A stretch of 64,000 nt of DNA from positions 153,647,501 through 153,711,500 of the forward strand of contig JAZBRS010000026.1 in NCBI GenBank assembly GCA_037176725.1, given 5' to 3'. Below are positions 1 through 10,858 of the stretch, in pieces. Both the position numbers and the translations under genes were made by a program. The DNA is from Posidonia oceanica. Taxonomy: Eukaryota > Streptophyta > Magnoliopsida > Alismatales > Posidoniaceae. Position 1 is the first letter of the stretch; each line of letters opens with the position of its first letter. The notes beneath the pieces were generated by a model. The model was not told where the DNA came from, searched no databases, and worked only from the letters and a program-made list of their open reading frames with translations.

Positions 1-649
1 CCGAATGACTGGCCACCACGTGGTGGAGGTGCATGTTGTGTGTGGTGTGGTGCAGATGCAAGAGGCAGGATACGTGCCCCCATCGTCGGAACTATGAGCA
101 GTTGAGACGACGGTCTAGGCGGAAGTGTAGAGTGCAATGCATGATATGCGAGAGCAGGCCGCACAGGAATCTCAGGACCAACAGGCAAGGAAGAAGGGCA
201 GACTGATAGAGCCATACCCTGCAGCCGCTGGATAGTGTCCATCAGATGATGGTACTGCTCTTCAGGTGTCCCATCGGTGGGAACACTGAATTGCAGTGCC
301 GGCGAGGTGCCAAAGCCAAGAGATCCGGACTGTCCAGAAGATTGAAGTCCTATGGCAAGAGTCGTCGTAGCAGCAGAAGGGGTGTCAAAAGCGACAAATC
401 CCTGAGAAGGTGGGGTCAGAGGCGCCTCCGGAATGCAAGTAGTGGTCATCAAGATGGACTCGGCGACCGGATCAGGAGGAGCATGCGTCTGCCATTGTCC
501 CACAGCAAACTGGGGTGCCCTAGGCGACAGAAGGGGAAATCCTGGTGTCACGAGGGGCATAAAGGGGTTAGAAGCGGGAGTCGGAGGGCCGGAGCGGAAA
601 CTGCCTCCGAGGCAAGGGTAAGCGGGGGTTCGATGGTGCGCTGGGCCAT
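1..649 (-). pseudogene. E1 gag, N-terminal part, frameshifted, cut by window edge
   Basis: The start codon at 649-647 (MAQ...) is at the same place as the MAQYVSEP start in E5 gag. The reading matches E5 for about 25 codons, then a 1-bp loss around 575-600 relative to E5 moves it to another frame, which stays open to the window edge. The visible part is the proline-, threonine- and serine-rich N-terminal region of Gag, upstream of the capsid-like retrotransposon-gag domain, so no conserved motif is in view. Gag would form the cytoplasmic particle that packages the RNA. The frameshift makes this copy a probable pseudogene. Confidence 0.65.
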
Positions 650-1966
650 TGCTGACCGAGAGCGAGTCAAAACGGGGCTACGACGAGTAGAAAGCGGACG
701 GGCCCTACGAGGAGCTATACTCGCAAAGGCGAATAGCTCAGAAGGAGATGGTCGAGCACAGGTGTCTCAACAGAGGTGTTAGCAAGAGGGGGAACCCGAG
801 CCCCAGCTAGGGAACTCACTCACTGAACTCTGCGAAGGACATAATAGAAAACCGAGATTAGGAACAGAAAATGAAATGTAAATGCATTAAGTTGTGGCAT
901 GAATGACATGTATGCTTTCTAGCATGCTCTCTCTCACCAATCTAGTGTTTCCTAACAGGTAGTCTACTCCGGATGTCCACAAGTGTACCGGTCACCGACT
1001 CAGGTCAGAAAAGTAGGCCCCCTGTCTAACTCCTGGCCCAAAGCTCAGGTAATAACAGGGTGGTGCGTTGGTGGCCTCAACCTCACCTGAGCGTAGGTAG
1101 TACCCTCCACTAGCACCGACACGACCCTTGACAAGGGGGGACAGACCGACCGACTTACACCATGCCAAAGCATCGGAATGAGAGGTCGGGACCATCCTTC
1201 GCAGACTGATAGGTGGACTCAGATGAGAAGATGCATGCCTTATATGATGCTTTATGCAAATGATTAAAGTCTTTTATCTTGCGTATTTTATTAACTCCGA
1301 GGGGATGCAAGTGTGTTGATGGCTCTAGTTGATCCTAGAGTTTATTTTTACTTGCTATTTTTAATTAACCACGGGAAAAGCAATCAGTCTCTACTATCCT
1401 AGGCATGGCATGTGCAAAAGGGAAGGAAATCAGTCAAGTATGGCAGGCAAACAGCATACAACAGAGCAAAAGGCAAGTACATGACATGTGCGAGTGTTTG
1501 TGAGCATGATAGTGAAGAGAGAGCATCCATCATGTCAAAAGACATATATACAGAGCATATGCGTGTGAAGTGACATAGCAAATGTGTAAAAGAAAGCATT
1601 CATCATTCAAAAGGCATGCATTGTTGCCAAACAAGTATGTAGACATGCATTGTACAGGAAATAAAGCAATAATAAGTAAGCAAGATAAAGGAAGTAAGAA
1701 CAGGTAAGCTGTAAGGCAAACAAGAGCAGAAGCAAGGAAATAAGCAAGCAAACAAACAACAGAGGCAAAGCAGAGCAAAACGGAGCATAAACCAAGGTAA
1801 AGGGGGTGCAAAACCTAAGCGGAGTAGCCAGCAGGCGACTCACTAGGAGTTTGCATAGGAAAGCGAGCAAAACAGGCAAGGGAGGCACAAAAGGCAAACA
1901 AAGAAGGCAAATCCCAAGCGAAATGCGAGCGAGCGAAAGCCAAGGCGAAAGTCGGAGTCTAGGATT
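650..1966 (-). other. E1 untranslated leader between primer site and gag
   Basis: No credible ORF. It aligns with the E5 leader (32120-33424): the tract at about 960-1200 is conserved with E5 32870-33110. A splice-acceptor-like end (TTCGCAG) closes at 830, 181 nt before the gag ATG, matching the CAG at 33240 in E5. The 1620-1900 part is low-complexity and purine-rich on the plus strand. Confidence 0.7.
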
Positions 1967-1984
1967 TCCCCAGCGGAGTCGCCA
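1967..1984 (-). promoter_or_regulatory. E1 primer binding site
   Basis: Minus-strand TGGCGACTCCGCTGGGGA, one base after the 5' LTR end. It is identical to the site in E5 at 32102-32119. Ogre elements are reported to prime from an arginine tRNA with this kind of site; I did not check the tRNA itself. Confidence 0.88.
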
Positions 1985-2689
1985 CTATAGTAATCCCGGT
2001 GTTCAGATCGTCCATGCATATTGCCAAAGCTCGCGTGCACCGATCAGAATCAGGCTCACTATTAGCGTCTATGTCCGAGAAGGAAGACTTAACTCGAAAA
2101 CATTTAAAAAAGAGAAAAGGGGAAGAAAAGAAGAAGATAAGACAAATCGGAGTCGCACCAAGTCTATTAGATCGGGAGACAAGGAAAATCGAGGAAATGC
2201 ATGAATAATCACGCAAAACCAAGCAAAAGATGCAATGCAAGGCAATGCAAAAGAAATGAGATGCAAATGAATGCAAATGATGTGACTCGTGCCTAGGATA
2301 AGGGCAATATGGTCATTGCGGGCCAAGAGAAAGGGCAAGGACTCTTGTTACGCACGGGGAAGGTGTTAGACACCCCCGACACGCCCGAGAATCGGTCTTT
2401 CTAGGCTTACGCTCGCATACGCAGGGAAATGCAGATTTTGAATGCTTAAGTGCTAATGAATGCCTATCTAGATGCTCATAGGTGTGCTCTAAGTGATGGA
2501 AAGTGTGCAAGGAATTAAACGTGCTATCTAAGTGCTCAGCAGCGCCGTCTGTGTTCCGAACCGGGCGAAACCTGGTTCGTGAGAACTCCAGGCAGTAAGC
2601 ATCACTGCCTTATATGCAAATGCAGGCGAGAAATCAAAACAGCGGTAAAAACAGGCAATGCGGGCGACATGCAAGAGGAAACAACGTAA

Positions 2690-3360
2690 AACATGCAAAA
2701 CAGTGCGAGAAACGAAGTCGACACGCAAAACGATGCAAGAAACGAAGCAAGAATGTAAAACAGTGCGAGAAACAAAGTCAACACGCAAAACGATGCAAGA
2801 AACGAAGCAAGAATGTAAAACAGTGCGAGAAACAAATTCGGCATGCAAAACAGTGCAAGAAACAAAGCGAGGCACGCAAAACGGTGCAAGAAACGAAGTC
2901 GGCACTTAAAACAGTGCAAGAACAAAGCGAGCACGCAAAACGGCGTGAGAAACAAAGCAGACACGCAAAACGGTGCGAGAAACAAAGCAAAAATGTAAAA
3001 CAACGTGAGAAACAAAGTGGGCACGCAAAACGGTGCGAGAAATAAAGCAAGAACGTAAAACAGTGCGAGAAACAAAGTCGGCACGCAAAACGGTGCGAGA
3101 AACAAAGTAAGAACGTAGAATAGTGCGAGAGACAAAGTTGGCACGTAAAACGGTGCAAGAAACGAAGCGGGCACGCAAAACGGTGCGAGAAACAAAGCGG
3201 GCACGCAAAACGGTGCGAGAAACAAAGCGGGCACGTAAAACGGTGCGAGAAATAAAGCAAGAACGTAAAACAGCACGAGAAACAAAGTCGACACACAAAA
3301 CGGTGCAAGAAACAAGCGAAACAAAGCGAGGCACGCAAAACGGTGCAAGAAACGGACGAA
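2690..3360 (-). repeat. 30-bp tandem array inside E1 LTR
   Basis: About 22 diverged copies of a 30-bp unit; on the minus strand each reads roughly GCACCGTTTTGC / GTGCCCGCTTTG / TTTCTC. The same array is in the LTRs of E5 (17 copies), E6 (about 10) and E3 (a few). Because 30 is a multiple of three, long ORFs cross it in several frames; they are an artefact. Confidence 0.9.
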
Positions 3361-3424
3361 ATAGAGCGCTTAAAAGCCATGCGATGCAAATGATATGCAA
3401 AAGATGCTGCAGAAGTTCAGGAGG

Positions 3425-3433
3425 ACTTACCTC
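3425..3433 (-). promoter_or_regulatory. Candidate 5' splice site in E1 LTR
   Basis: Minus-strand GAG|GTAAGT, at the same LTR position as GTAAGT in E3 and E5 and GTATGT in E6. It would join to the acceptor at 830 just before gag. No RNA evidence. Confidence 0.45.
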
Positions 3434-6400
3434 GAAGATCTGAAGCCTGATCTGAGAAATGCTTGGTCTGTATTGAAGTACACTCCATCGGGGTCGTTCA
3501 GGCATCTTGGTTGCGAAGATCCGGCGGTCCGATCAAAGGGTATCCAGACTTCCGAGTAGGAGGCCAGAACAGGGGAGAAGATAGGATCTAAGTGTAAAAG
3601 GGGGCCTAAGGGTGTGCAAAATAGGTCCTCCCGTATAAACGGGAGCTAAGAATGCCTAAGTGTGTGCAAGGGGTGCCAGATACAAGGATGCATGAATGTA
3701 ATGCACGTAGAATGCAAGAAAAGACTTAGGGATGATTTTTCAGAAAACTAGGGACTTACATGCAATTTTTCAAATATGCAAGGTCTAAAATGCAATTTTA
3801 TAAGCAAATTATGCATTTAAATGATTTTTATAAGCATGCAGAGGACCTATGTGCAATTCTCAAAACATGCAGGATCAAAAATGCAATTTTATAAGCAAAA
3901 TATGCATTTAAATGTATGCTGTGCATGATGAAGGACCTATATGCAAAAGTCAGATTATGTGGGGGGAATAATGCAATGCAATAAAGAAAATTGAAAAATA
4001 AATACTTAAGTTAACAGATTAGAGGACTAAAGTGCAAATAAGAAAACTAACAGCGACTAGAAATGCAATACATCAAGGTAAAATATATGCATTAAATCAG
4101 ATTAATATCAGGAGGACTAACATGCAATAGTATAAAGCTAGAGGACTGGAACTTAAAGAAAATACTGAAGAGAAACACTGTGTCAGGACTGACATGCAAT
4201 TAATTGATTTTTTAAGTTTTCCATGCAATTTCATAAGATTTACATACGAAATTAAATGAAAGATAAACAGAGGCAAGATTGGAAAGCAATAAAGCGAGAA
4301 AGTAAGGCAGATATGCAATTTTTGGCAAAATATGTATGTTAAGCAAAAAATAACAGCAAATGAACGAAAGAAAATAAAAAAAGCTGAAGGCACTGTAGCT
4401 CCGAGAACCAGAGCTTGGTGCCGGAGGAAGAAGCTTGCTCGAACGGTGCTGCTGCGCCGGGAAGTTGCTCCGGAGGTGGACGGAGGTCGGAGACGCGTCG
4501 CCGAGCCTTGACGTGGCCTGGAGCTAACTGGAGAGAGCTGCGGAGCTCTGCAAAGCATATCGGAGCAGACCGGAGGAAGACGGCGTCGACAGTGGAAATG
4601 GAGGATGGGGTAGTGCTTCTGGAAGCTTCGCGGAGCTCAGACGATCGTCGGCGAGGCTTTTGGAGGCCGAAGCGGCGGTTCGGGTGCGGAGGTCATCGGA
4701 GAAGACGAGTCAACGGCGGTATTGACTCCGAGCGACGCAGACCGAAACCCTAGTCTAAGGGGGGGAGAAGCAAGAGAAAAAGAAGACTAAGCTAACGGTG
4801 TGGAGAGGTACCTGTTTCGACGCCCGGAGCGCTCCCCCGACGTAGGTGACCTTTGCCGAAGTCAACGAGGATGGTCCGGCTGCTGGAGGCATCTTCGGCG
4901 GCAAGCGAACGTCCGGAACTGCTCTGCGTGGTCCTCTGGAGCTCGCTGGATGGTTGGAATGAAGCTTCGAAGTCGGCGGAAAGGATCAGCTTTTTAGGTG
5001 CATAGGGGATCGTCTGAGGTGGGGAGAGGTGTCTGCTGCGCCTCAGGCCCAACAAAAGCTTCCGGTGAACTTCTGGAGCTTCGGTGATGGTTTCTGGAAG
5101 GTTAGATGGGTCTGTGGAGGCTTGAGGAAGGAGTTGGTTGAGGTCTGGATTTTCGGTCAGAAATAGGAATAGGTGTTTGTTGTGGGGGATTCCGGCCGTG
5201 GTGAGGGTTAGGGGGGAAGCTTGGGTGGTTTGAGAAGGTGGAGTTTCAGTGAGTTTCTGGGTAGGTTTTGGGGAGGAATGGTGGTCTATGTAGGAGGGAA
5301 TTCTAGAGGAGGATGCTGTTGGGTTCTGTGGAGGAAGTTGGGTGTTTCTAGGTGGTTTTGGGTTGCAGATGGCTGCAGAATGAGAGGGCTGAAATGCTGG
5401 AAGTTTGGTGGATTTGGGGGATGAATTTTGTGAGGTTTGAAGGGTGTTGGAGGTCTGGATTGCAGTGGGATGAAGGAGGAGGAAATGTTGATCTTTTTGG
5501 CAGTGGAAGAGGGTGAATTGGGTTCTCTCCGACTGAGGATTGCACAAGGAAGAGGATGGAGGTTCTGGGATGCTTGAGGGTGTGTTTTTCTGGTCTTTGC
5601 TGCTACGGGTTCTATTAGTTTTTGGTCTGCAAGTTTAGCGGCAATTAATTGCCAAGGAGAGGTGGTGGTAGACGCACGGCTGAGGCAGGCGGCGCGTGGT
5701 GGTCCGACCTGGGCAGGGGGTGTGCGACGCGCAAGGACGGCAGGCCTGGGATGGGTGAGCTATCGATTGGTGAAGGCTGTGGTTGTAGAAGAAAAAAAAG
5801 AAAAAAAACAGAGAGGGAGGAGAAGAACTGCTATGGTGAAGGAGGGAAGAAGGGGTTTGCAGGTCGTGGGCCGGGCCTGTGTGGGATTATAAAAAAAAAG
5901 AAAAAAGAAGGAGAGGAAGGGGTTTGTGGGCTGGACTAAAGGAGAAAAAAGAGAGTAGAAAAGAAAGAAAAGATAAGGAAGAGGGGAAGAAAGAAAGGAA
6001 GAAGAAAAAAAGAAGAAAAAATTGAAATAAAATAAAAAGAAAGTTTGAAAATATTTTTAAAGTAATTGTTTTTAAGTTAGGATATTTTCTAATTAGGTTT
6101 TTGAAGATTGTTTTTAAATTAATTAGGGTTAGAAGGATTTTTAGTTTTGATTTAAGTTTTTAGGAATTAAGTTTTCTTTAAATTGTATTTAATTTGGTTT
6201 AAATGTTTGTTACATTTTTTAATTGATTTTTAGTTAAGTTCTCCTTGTTAAGTTTTTAATTGAGTGTTGGGATTTTTATTTAGGCTTTTTAATGGATTGT
6301 TTTTAATTAGTTAGGAGGAGTTTTAGTTTTTTACTTTTTTTGGATTTTTCCTTAAGTCTTTTTAAATTGCTTTTGATTTTGTTTGTTAAATCCTTTTAAT

Positions 6401-7535
6401 ATTTTTAGTTAAGTTTTCTCTTGTTAAGCTTTTTCTCTTTTTTTTCTTTTCTAATTAAATTTTTTAGGCTTGCATTAGGTTTTAATTGTTTCTTTTAGAT
6501 TTGTTAAGTTAAGATTTGTTTTAATTACTTGTCTTAGTATTCTTTAATTGTTTTCTTCTTTTGTAGGATTTGTTTTTGATTATTTTTAATGAGGTTTTTA
6601 CTTTTTGCTTGTTTTGATTATATTTTGGTTTTTTACTTGATTTTATAACATTTTTCTTTTGTTTGTTTTGTATTTTTTAGGTGGCATTCTTAATTTCCCT
6701 TTTTTAGTCGGATTTAGTTAGGTTTTTGTTTTTTAGTGTTTGGTTAAGTTTTTAATTATTTTTTTTTAGGATTTTGATTTGTTTCTCTTTTGTTTTAGAG
6801 TTTTAAAGCTTTTCAAAGGTTTTTAAAGGTTTTTTAAGGATTTAGTGGAAGAAAAGAAAAGAAAGGGACAAGGAGAAAGAAAAGGAGGAAATGGAGGAGG
6901 AAGGGAGAAAGAGAGGAGTGGAGGGAAAATAAATATTAGAAAATCAAGGAATAAGCTAAAAATAGAATAAAAATGCAAATAAAATACAGAAGAGAGAGAT
7001 GCACAAGGTGGGCCCCCAGGCAGACAGGAAGAAGGGAGAGAAGCGGGTGAAAAGAGGGAGGATAATCAGGAGAGAGAGAGAGGAGAGAGAAAAGAATAAT
7101 CCAGGAAAGAGAAAAGGATAATTTGGGTAAATGAAGGGGTTAGAGGTTTAGGAAAGAGGTGAAATTTGGTGGGTGTGCGGCCTATGGTCTCTAGTGTTGG
7201 ACCAAGGATTTGGATTTGGATTTTGGAAGATTTTTGGAAGGGTTTTGAGGTATAGAAAAAGGGTAGTTTTGCCTAAGTTTCCTAGGGTTTTTGGGAGTGG
7301 TTTTGGTTTGAAATTTTACGGGCTTTTTGGTAGGGTTGCTAAGTTGGGGAGGGTGAGTTTTCCTATGGTTTTTGGGTAGTTTTTGGGTTCGGGAAATGGG
7401 TGCGATCCTAGGTTGAGTTTGGGCTTGTTTTGATGGAAAAGAGGAAGAGAAAGGTGTGGGTTTGGCCCTAGGTTTGGGTTCAGAAGCCACCAGAAGATTC
7501 CAATCGATTCAACCTGTCAAAATGGGGTGTCAACA

Positions 7536-8406
7536 GGTTGCGATAGTCAATGCAAACCCGAACTTTCCCATCCTTTTTGGCCACTGGTACTATATTTGAG
7601 ACCCAGCTAGGGTACACAACCACTCTGATGAATTTTGCTTTGTGGAGCTTGTCAATTTCTTCTTTGACTTTGAGGGCGAGTTCCGGCCTTAGTCGCCTCA
7701 GCTTCTGCTTGACAGGCTTGGTTCCAGAGTTTAGTTGAAGCAGGTGTTCCACTAGGGCTAAGTGCAGTCCAGGCATATCCTCGTATTTGAAGGCCAGCAC
7801 ATCCACAAACTCTTTCAAGATTTGGATCATTTCCTCCCACTCTTCTGGGCTCAGGCTTGCACTTATGAGTATTGGTTTTGGCTCTTCGGTGGTTCCCACG
7901 TTGACCTCCACGGTCTCCTCTTCAGCTGACTTGGTTTGCTCATCGTATTTGTCCATGAGGTGCTTAAGGAGGTCGAAGTCTGCCTCTTGATCTTCTTCCT
8001 CATCCCTGCAGCTCACCAGCTCATATGCTTCTATTCCTGCACACTTCCCAAACTTATCAAATTCTTCTACTAGGAAGACCATGTTAGCAGTAGCCAGTTC
8101 CTGAGGCAATGCCTCCGTGTATTGACACACGTGCACAGTTTTGGAAGCGGTGGTCGAAGTTGACCGCGAGCTGCTAGAACTAACATGGTGATCCTCTCCC
8201 TTATTGAAAACAAAAAGCAAATTACTTTTATTCCTAGGAAATGAAAACAATGCAGAATTAAACAAAGTTTTATTTACAGCATCTAGGGGGATGCCCCTAG
8301 AGTTACCTCCATCAGTAGAGGTAGGCACCTCTCTAGGCGGGCTTGTCAAGATTGACGTTCCCATCATCTTCGAGAAGCTCATAGTCGGCCCCTGGATCGG
8401 GGTCAA
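7536..8406 (-). pseudogene. E2 reverse transcriptase, N-terminal part, interrupted by E1
   Basis: On the minus strand the frame from about 8406 contains the usual Ty3/gypsy run-up to RT: an LLQLNSGTKPVKQKLRRL stretch, then KFIRVVVYPSWVSNIVPV, then KKDGKVRVCIDYRNL. The next codons are already the E1 LTR (TGTTGACACC), so palm motifs such as YVDD are missing. RT would copy element RNA into cDNA in the particle. Its frame differs by one nucleotide from the upstream protease frame, and the two frames overlap at 8333-8430. A short intron, a programmed frameshift or a simple mutation would all explain this; see findings. The SSSSSRS and EEEDQEADFD stretches upstream are linker. Confidence 0.85.
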
Positions 8407-10312
8407 CTTCAGGTCTCTGAGGTTGTAGCCCTTCAGAGAGATCAGCCGTGAGGCGGCGAACCTTGTCTATGAGTCGTTGTGACTTTCGTAGAACTTGCCC
8501 CGGCCTTTGCTCCAAGGAAGAAGAGATATCTGGAGTTGGAGGAGGCGGAGGCTTGGAAGCGGCAGTGCCGGAAGAAGAGGGAGAAGCAGAAAGAGGTGGC
8601 CAATCCGGAGGTTCAGGGGCCATGATGCCGGAAGAAGAGGGCAAAGAAGAAAGAAGTGGCCGATCCGGAGGTTCGGGGGCCGGTGCACCTAACAGTGGTG
8701 GCGATGATGTTGCAGTCTGACCTTCGTGAGGTTTTGCTGGCAACTCTTTTGCAGTCTGACCCTCATGGGGTTTTGCTGCGACAGTCTGGCCTTCATGTGG
8801 CTTTGCTGTCAACTCTCTTGCAGTTTGACCTTCGTGAGGTTTTGCTGGCAATTCAAGTGTTTGGAATAAGCCGGAAATGTTTACGTCGGCTGTGTCCTTT
8901 TCACTTTGGAGAGTATGTTTGGTTGATTGTGCCAAAATAATATTTGCCAGGGGGGATGAATTCGGATCGAATATCCCTACGTTGGTAAAATGTCCTTGTA
9001 GATTCCACTGTAACGGTCGTCCGTCGGGGAACTGGTCGAAACTGAGTCCTCCCCTTCCTTCTCTGTCACAAGCCTTCACTGGCTCCTTCATTCCCTTCCC
9101 TTCTGGGCCTAAGCCCTGGCCCTTCTTGTAGCCAATTCTTCTCATGATTTCCCACCCTACATTCATGGATGGTCCTTTGTTTTTGGAGGGTTCGTTTTTC
9201 TTGTGGAATAGCCTAGGCCTAGCCCACTTGTCCCTTAGCTCGACCATAGATACTATATTCTTGCCTTTTTCGGCCCGGGTCAGTTTTTCTCGCACACTGA
9301 ACTGGTGCAGCAGGTATATCACATTCACCTCTGCTTCTTGGCCTAGTATGTCTCCTGCTATCTTGATGATTTTCCCATTGTGTGGGAATTTCAGATATTG
9401 GTGCCGAGGAGATGATACTCCTTTTAGACTGTCCAGCCATTGTCTCCCCAAGATGATCTGATATGGGACATTGACGTCTATGACAATTAGTTGGGTTAGA
9501 ACCTGAGCTGGTCCTATTCCTATCTTTGTGGTCCAGTTGCCGTGCGCTTTTCTCTTGCTGTCATCATACCCGGCAATCGTCATGTCAATGGGGGTTAGGG
9601 AGGCCTCATTCACACCCAAGGCTCGTATTGTATTCAACGAGCATATGTTCATTAATGCACCAGTATCTATGAGCGCTTCAGAAATTAAGTGATTGTTTAT
9701 AGAAATGGTTACATTCAATGGAGCTTTTCTCCTCTCTATTGGTGCCAACTCGCTATCAGCAAAAGTAATGATTGGTTCTACAAAGGCTGCTGTAGCTATG
9801 ATGTGGAGCTCTTCCGCTGGCATGTCTGGGGCGACTTGGGCCTTCTCTAGCACTTCTAGCAGAGCTTTTCGGTGTTCATTGGAGCTGTTTATGAGGTCAT
9901 AGATCGAGATCTTGGCCTGCGTCTTCTTTAATTGCTCTAGGATGTCATATTCCGCCGACCCAGGTCCCACTTCAGGTCTGACCGGCTCTGCTTGCTCTGC
10001 TGGGAGCATGATTCGATTTGATAGCCTCCCTCCTCTGGTGATGGGCGCAACAGCCTCGTTTCCTTTAAATGCTCCCTTCTTGAGTGGCCAAGCGAAGATG
10101 GACTCCTTCCGTGTGGATCCGCCAAGCTCTAGTGGCTTTGTGGTCCTAGCTTGCTGTTCTGTTGGCACTCGGAAGATTGGGGAGGATGGAGTAGTAGTGC
10201 TCTGGAGTATTGAGGTGCTGAGGGCCGGCAATTGGCTTGATGGTGGCCTTGCAGCTCTGAAGATTGGGGAGACTGGTGGCGACAGCAACTTGGGCTCCCA
10301 TAGTGGTGATTT
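8333..10312 (-). pseudogene. E2 second aspartic protease domain plus G-patch linker
   Basis: This ORF continues the gag/protease-1 frame after a TGA at 10313-10315. It contains a retropepsin-like domain with LIDTGALMNICSL (catalytic D-T-G) and a later IILGRQWL, the usual hydrophobic-hydrophobic-G partner motif. Downstream is a G-patch-like segment (GWEIMRRIGYKKGQGLG), then four copies of AKPHEGQT and a proline/serine-rich tail. Retropepsins act as homodimers and cut Gag-Pol into working parts; G-patches bind nucleic acid or helicases in other proteins. It ends with TAG at 8335-8333, out of frame with RT. The domain's motifs are intact, but as part of E2 it lies downstream of two stops and upstream of a broken RT. 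Confidence 0.8.
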
Positions 10313-10858
10313 TCACCATGGCAGACGTTGTAACTCCTCCTCCTCCCAAAGGGTTGCGATTTGTGGCTCTGGCATCTTGAATGTGCATAGAATCCCTGGT
10401 CGGTTGGCTAGAATACTGACAACCGCTCCTTCGTATTTGAATTTTAGCAATTGGTGAATTGAAGATGCCACAGCCCCGACCTCTGCTAGCCAAGACCTTC
10501 CTAGGATGAGTGGCTCCAGGACTTCCTCTTTCATGATGATCACCGAAGTGATACTGGTCAAAGGACCAACTGTGATTTCCATGGGGATTGTCCCTAGTGC
10601 AAATTTTTCTTTCTGATCAAACCCCGTGCACATAAAGGGAGTTCTATCTAGCTCGCCCTCATTTAGCCCCAAGCTCCGGAGTGTGGAGAGAGAACTGAGG
10701 CTTTGGTTTGCTCTAGTGTCAACCAGTACTCCTTGCAGCACGTTATCATTAATTCCCACTGTGATGACCAATGGCAGCTCCTGCTTGTGCAGGGGTGGAA
10801 GCTCTGAATCCTTGAAGACTATGTTTTCCCATTCAAATTGCTGATTGGCTTTTTGAAC
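10313..10858 (-). pseudogene. E2 first aspartic-protease-like domain (degenerate)
   Basis: In frame with gag, directly after its TAG. It has the same layout as the domain at about 9400-9780: a VITVGINDN strand, GVLVDTRANQSLSSLSTLRSLG at the active site, then EPLILGRSWL. The catalytic D-T-G is D-T-R here, as expected from one G-to-A change in GGA, so this copy is probably inactive. Having two protease-like folds in a row is unusual for a Ty3/gypsy element. The stop that closes it (TGA at 10315-10313) is in the same frame as the second protease and looks like a decayed CGA. Confidence 0.75.

Larger units (their letters stand above)
1..7535 (-). mobile_element. E1: partial Tat/Ogre-type Ty3/gypsy retrotransposon (5' part)
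   Basis: A minus-strand element that runs off the left edge. Read on the minus strand it has a long 5' LTR (7535 down to 1986), a primer binding site, a leader and the first part of gag. The leader and gag start align by eye with those of E5 (window position 1 corresponds to about 34080 in E5). Its LTR starts with TGTTGACACC directly against the reverse-transcriptase codons of E2, so E1 inserted into E2. The predicted target duplication is GGTTG at 7536-7540, whose partner should lie left of the window. The LTR end next to the primer site is TA instead of CA, a C-to-T type change. Confidence 0.9.
1986..7535 (-). repeat. E1 5' LTR, 5.55 kb
   Basis: Starts TGTTGACACCCCATTTTGAC at 7535 and ends ...GGGATTACTATA at 1986. 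Order along the minus strand: a stretch rich in CCAAAA/CCCTA (about 7480-7180); polypyrimidine (7120-6850); a long A/T-rich tract (6830-5950); a GC-rich, proline/arginine-coding-like core (5700-4400); a degenerate region with repeated GCA-TTT-AGGTCC-like words (4390-3600); a splice-donor motif; a 30-bp tandem array (3360-2690); a TATA-like hairpin (2592-2617); and the terminal block with the AACACCTTCCCC motif typical of Ogre-like LTRs (about 2340-2400). ORFs inside it are low-complexity and I do not regard them as genes. Confidence 0.9.

Noticed and set aside
2602..3348. Long repetitive ORF (248 codons, minus) and its counterparts across the 30-bp array
   Set aside because: A 30-bp unit keeps several frames open on both strands; composition is repetitive and no domain is present.
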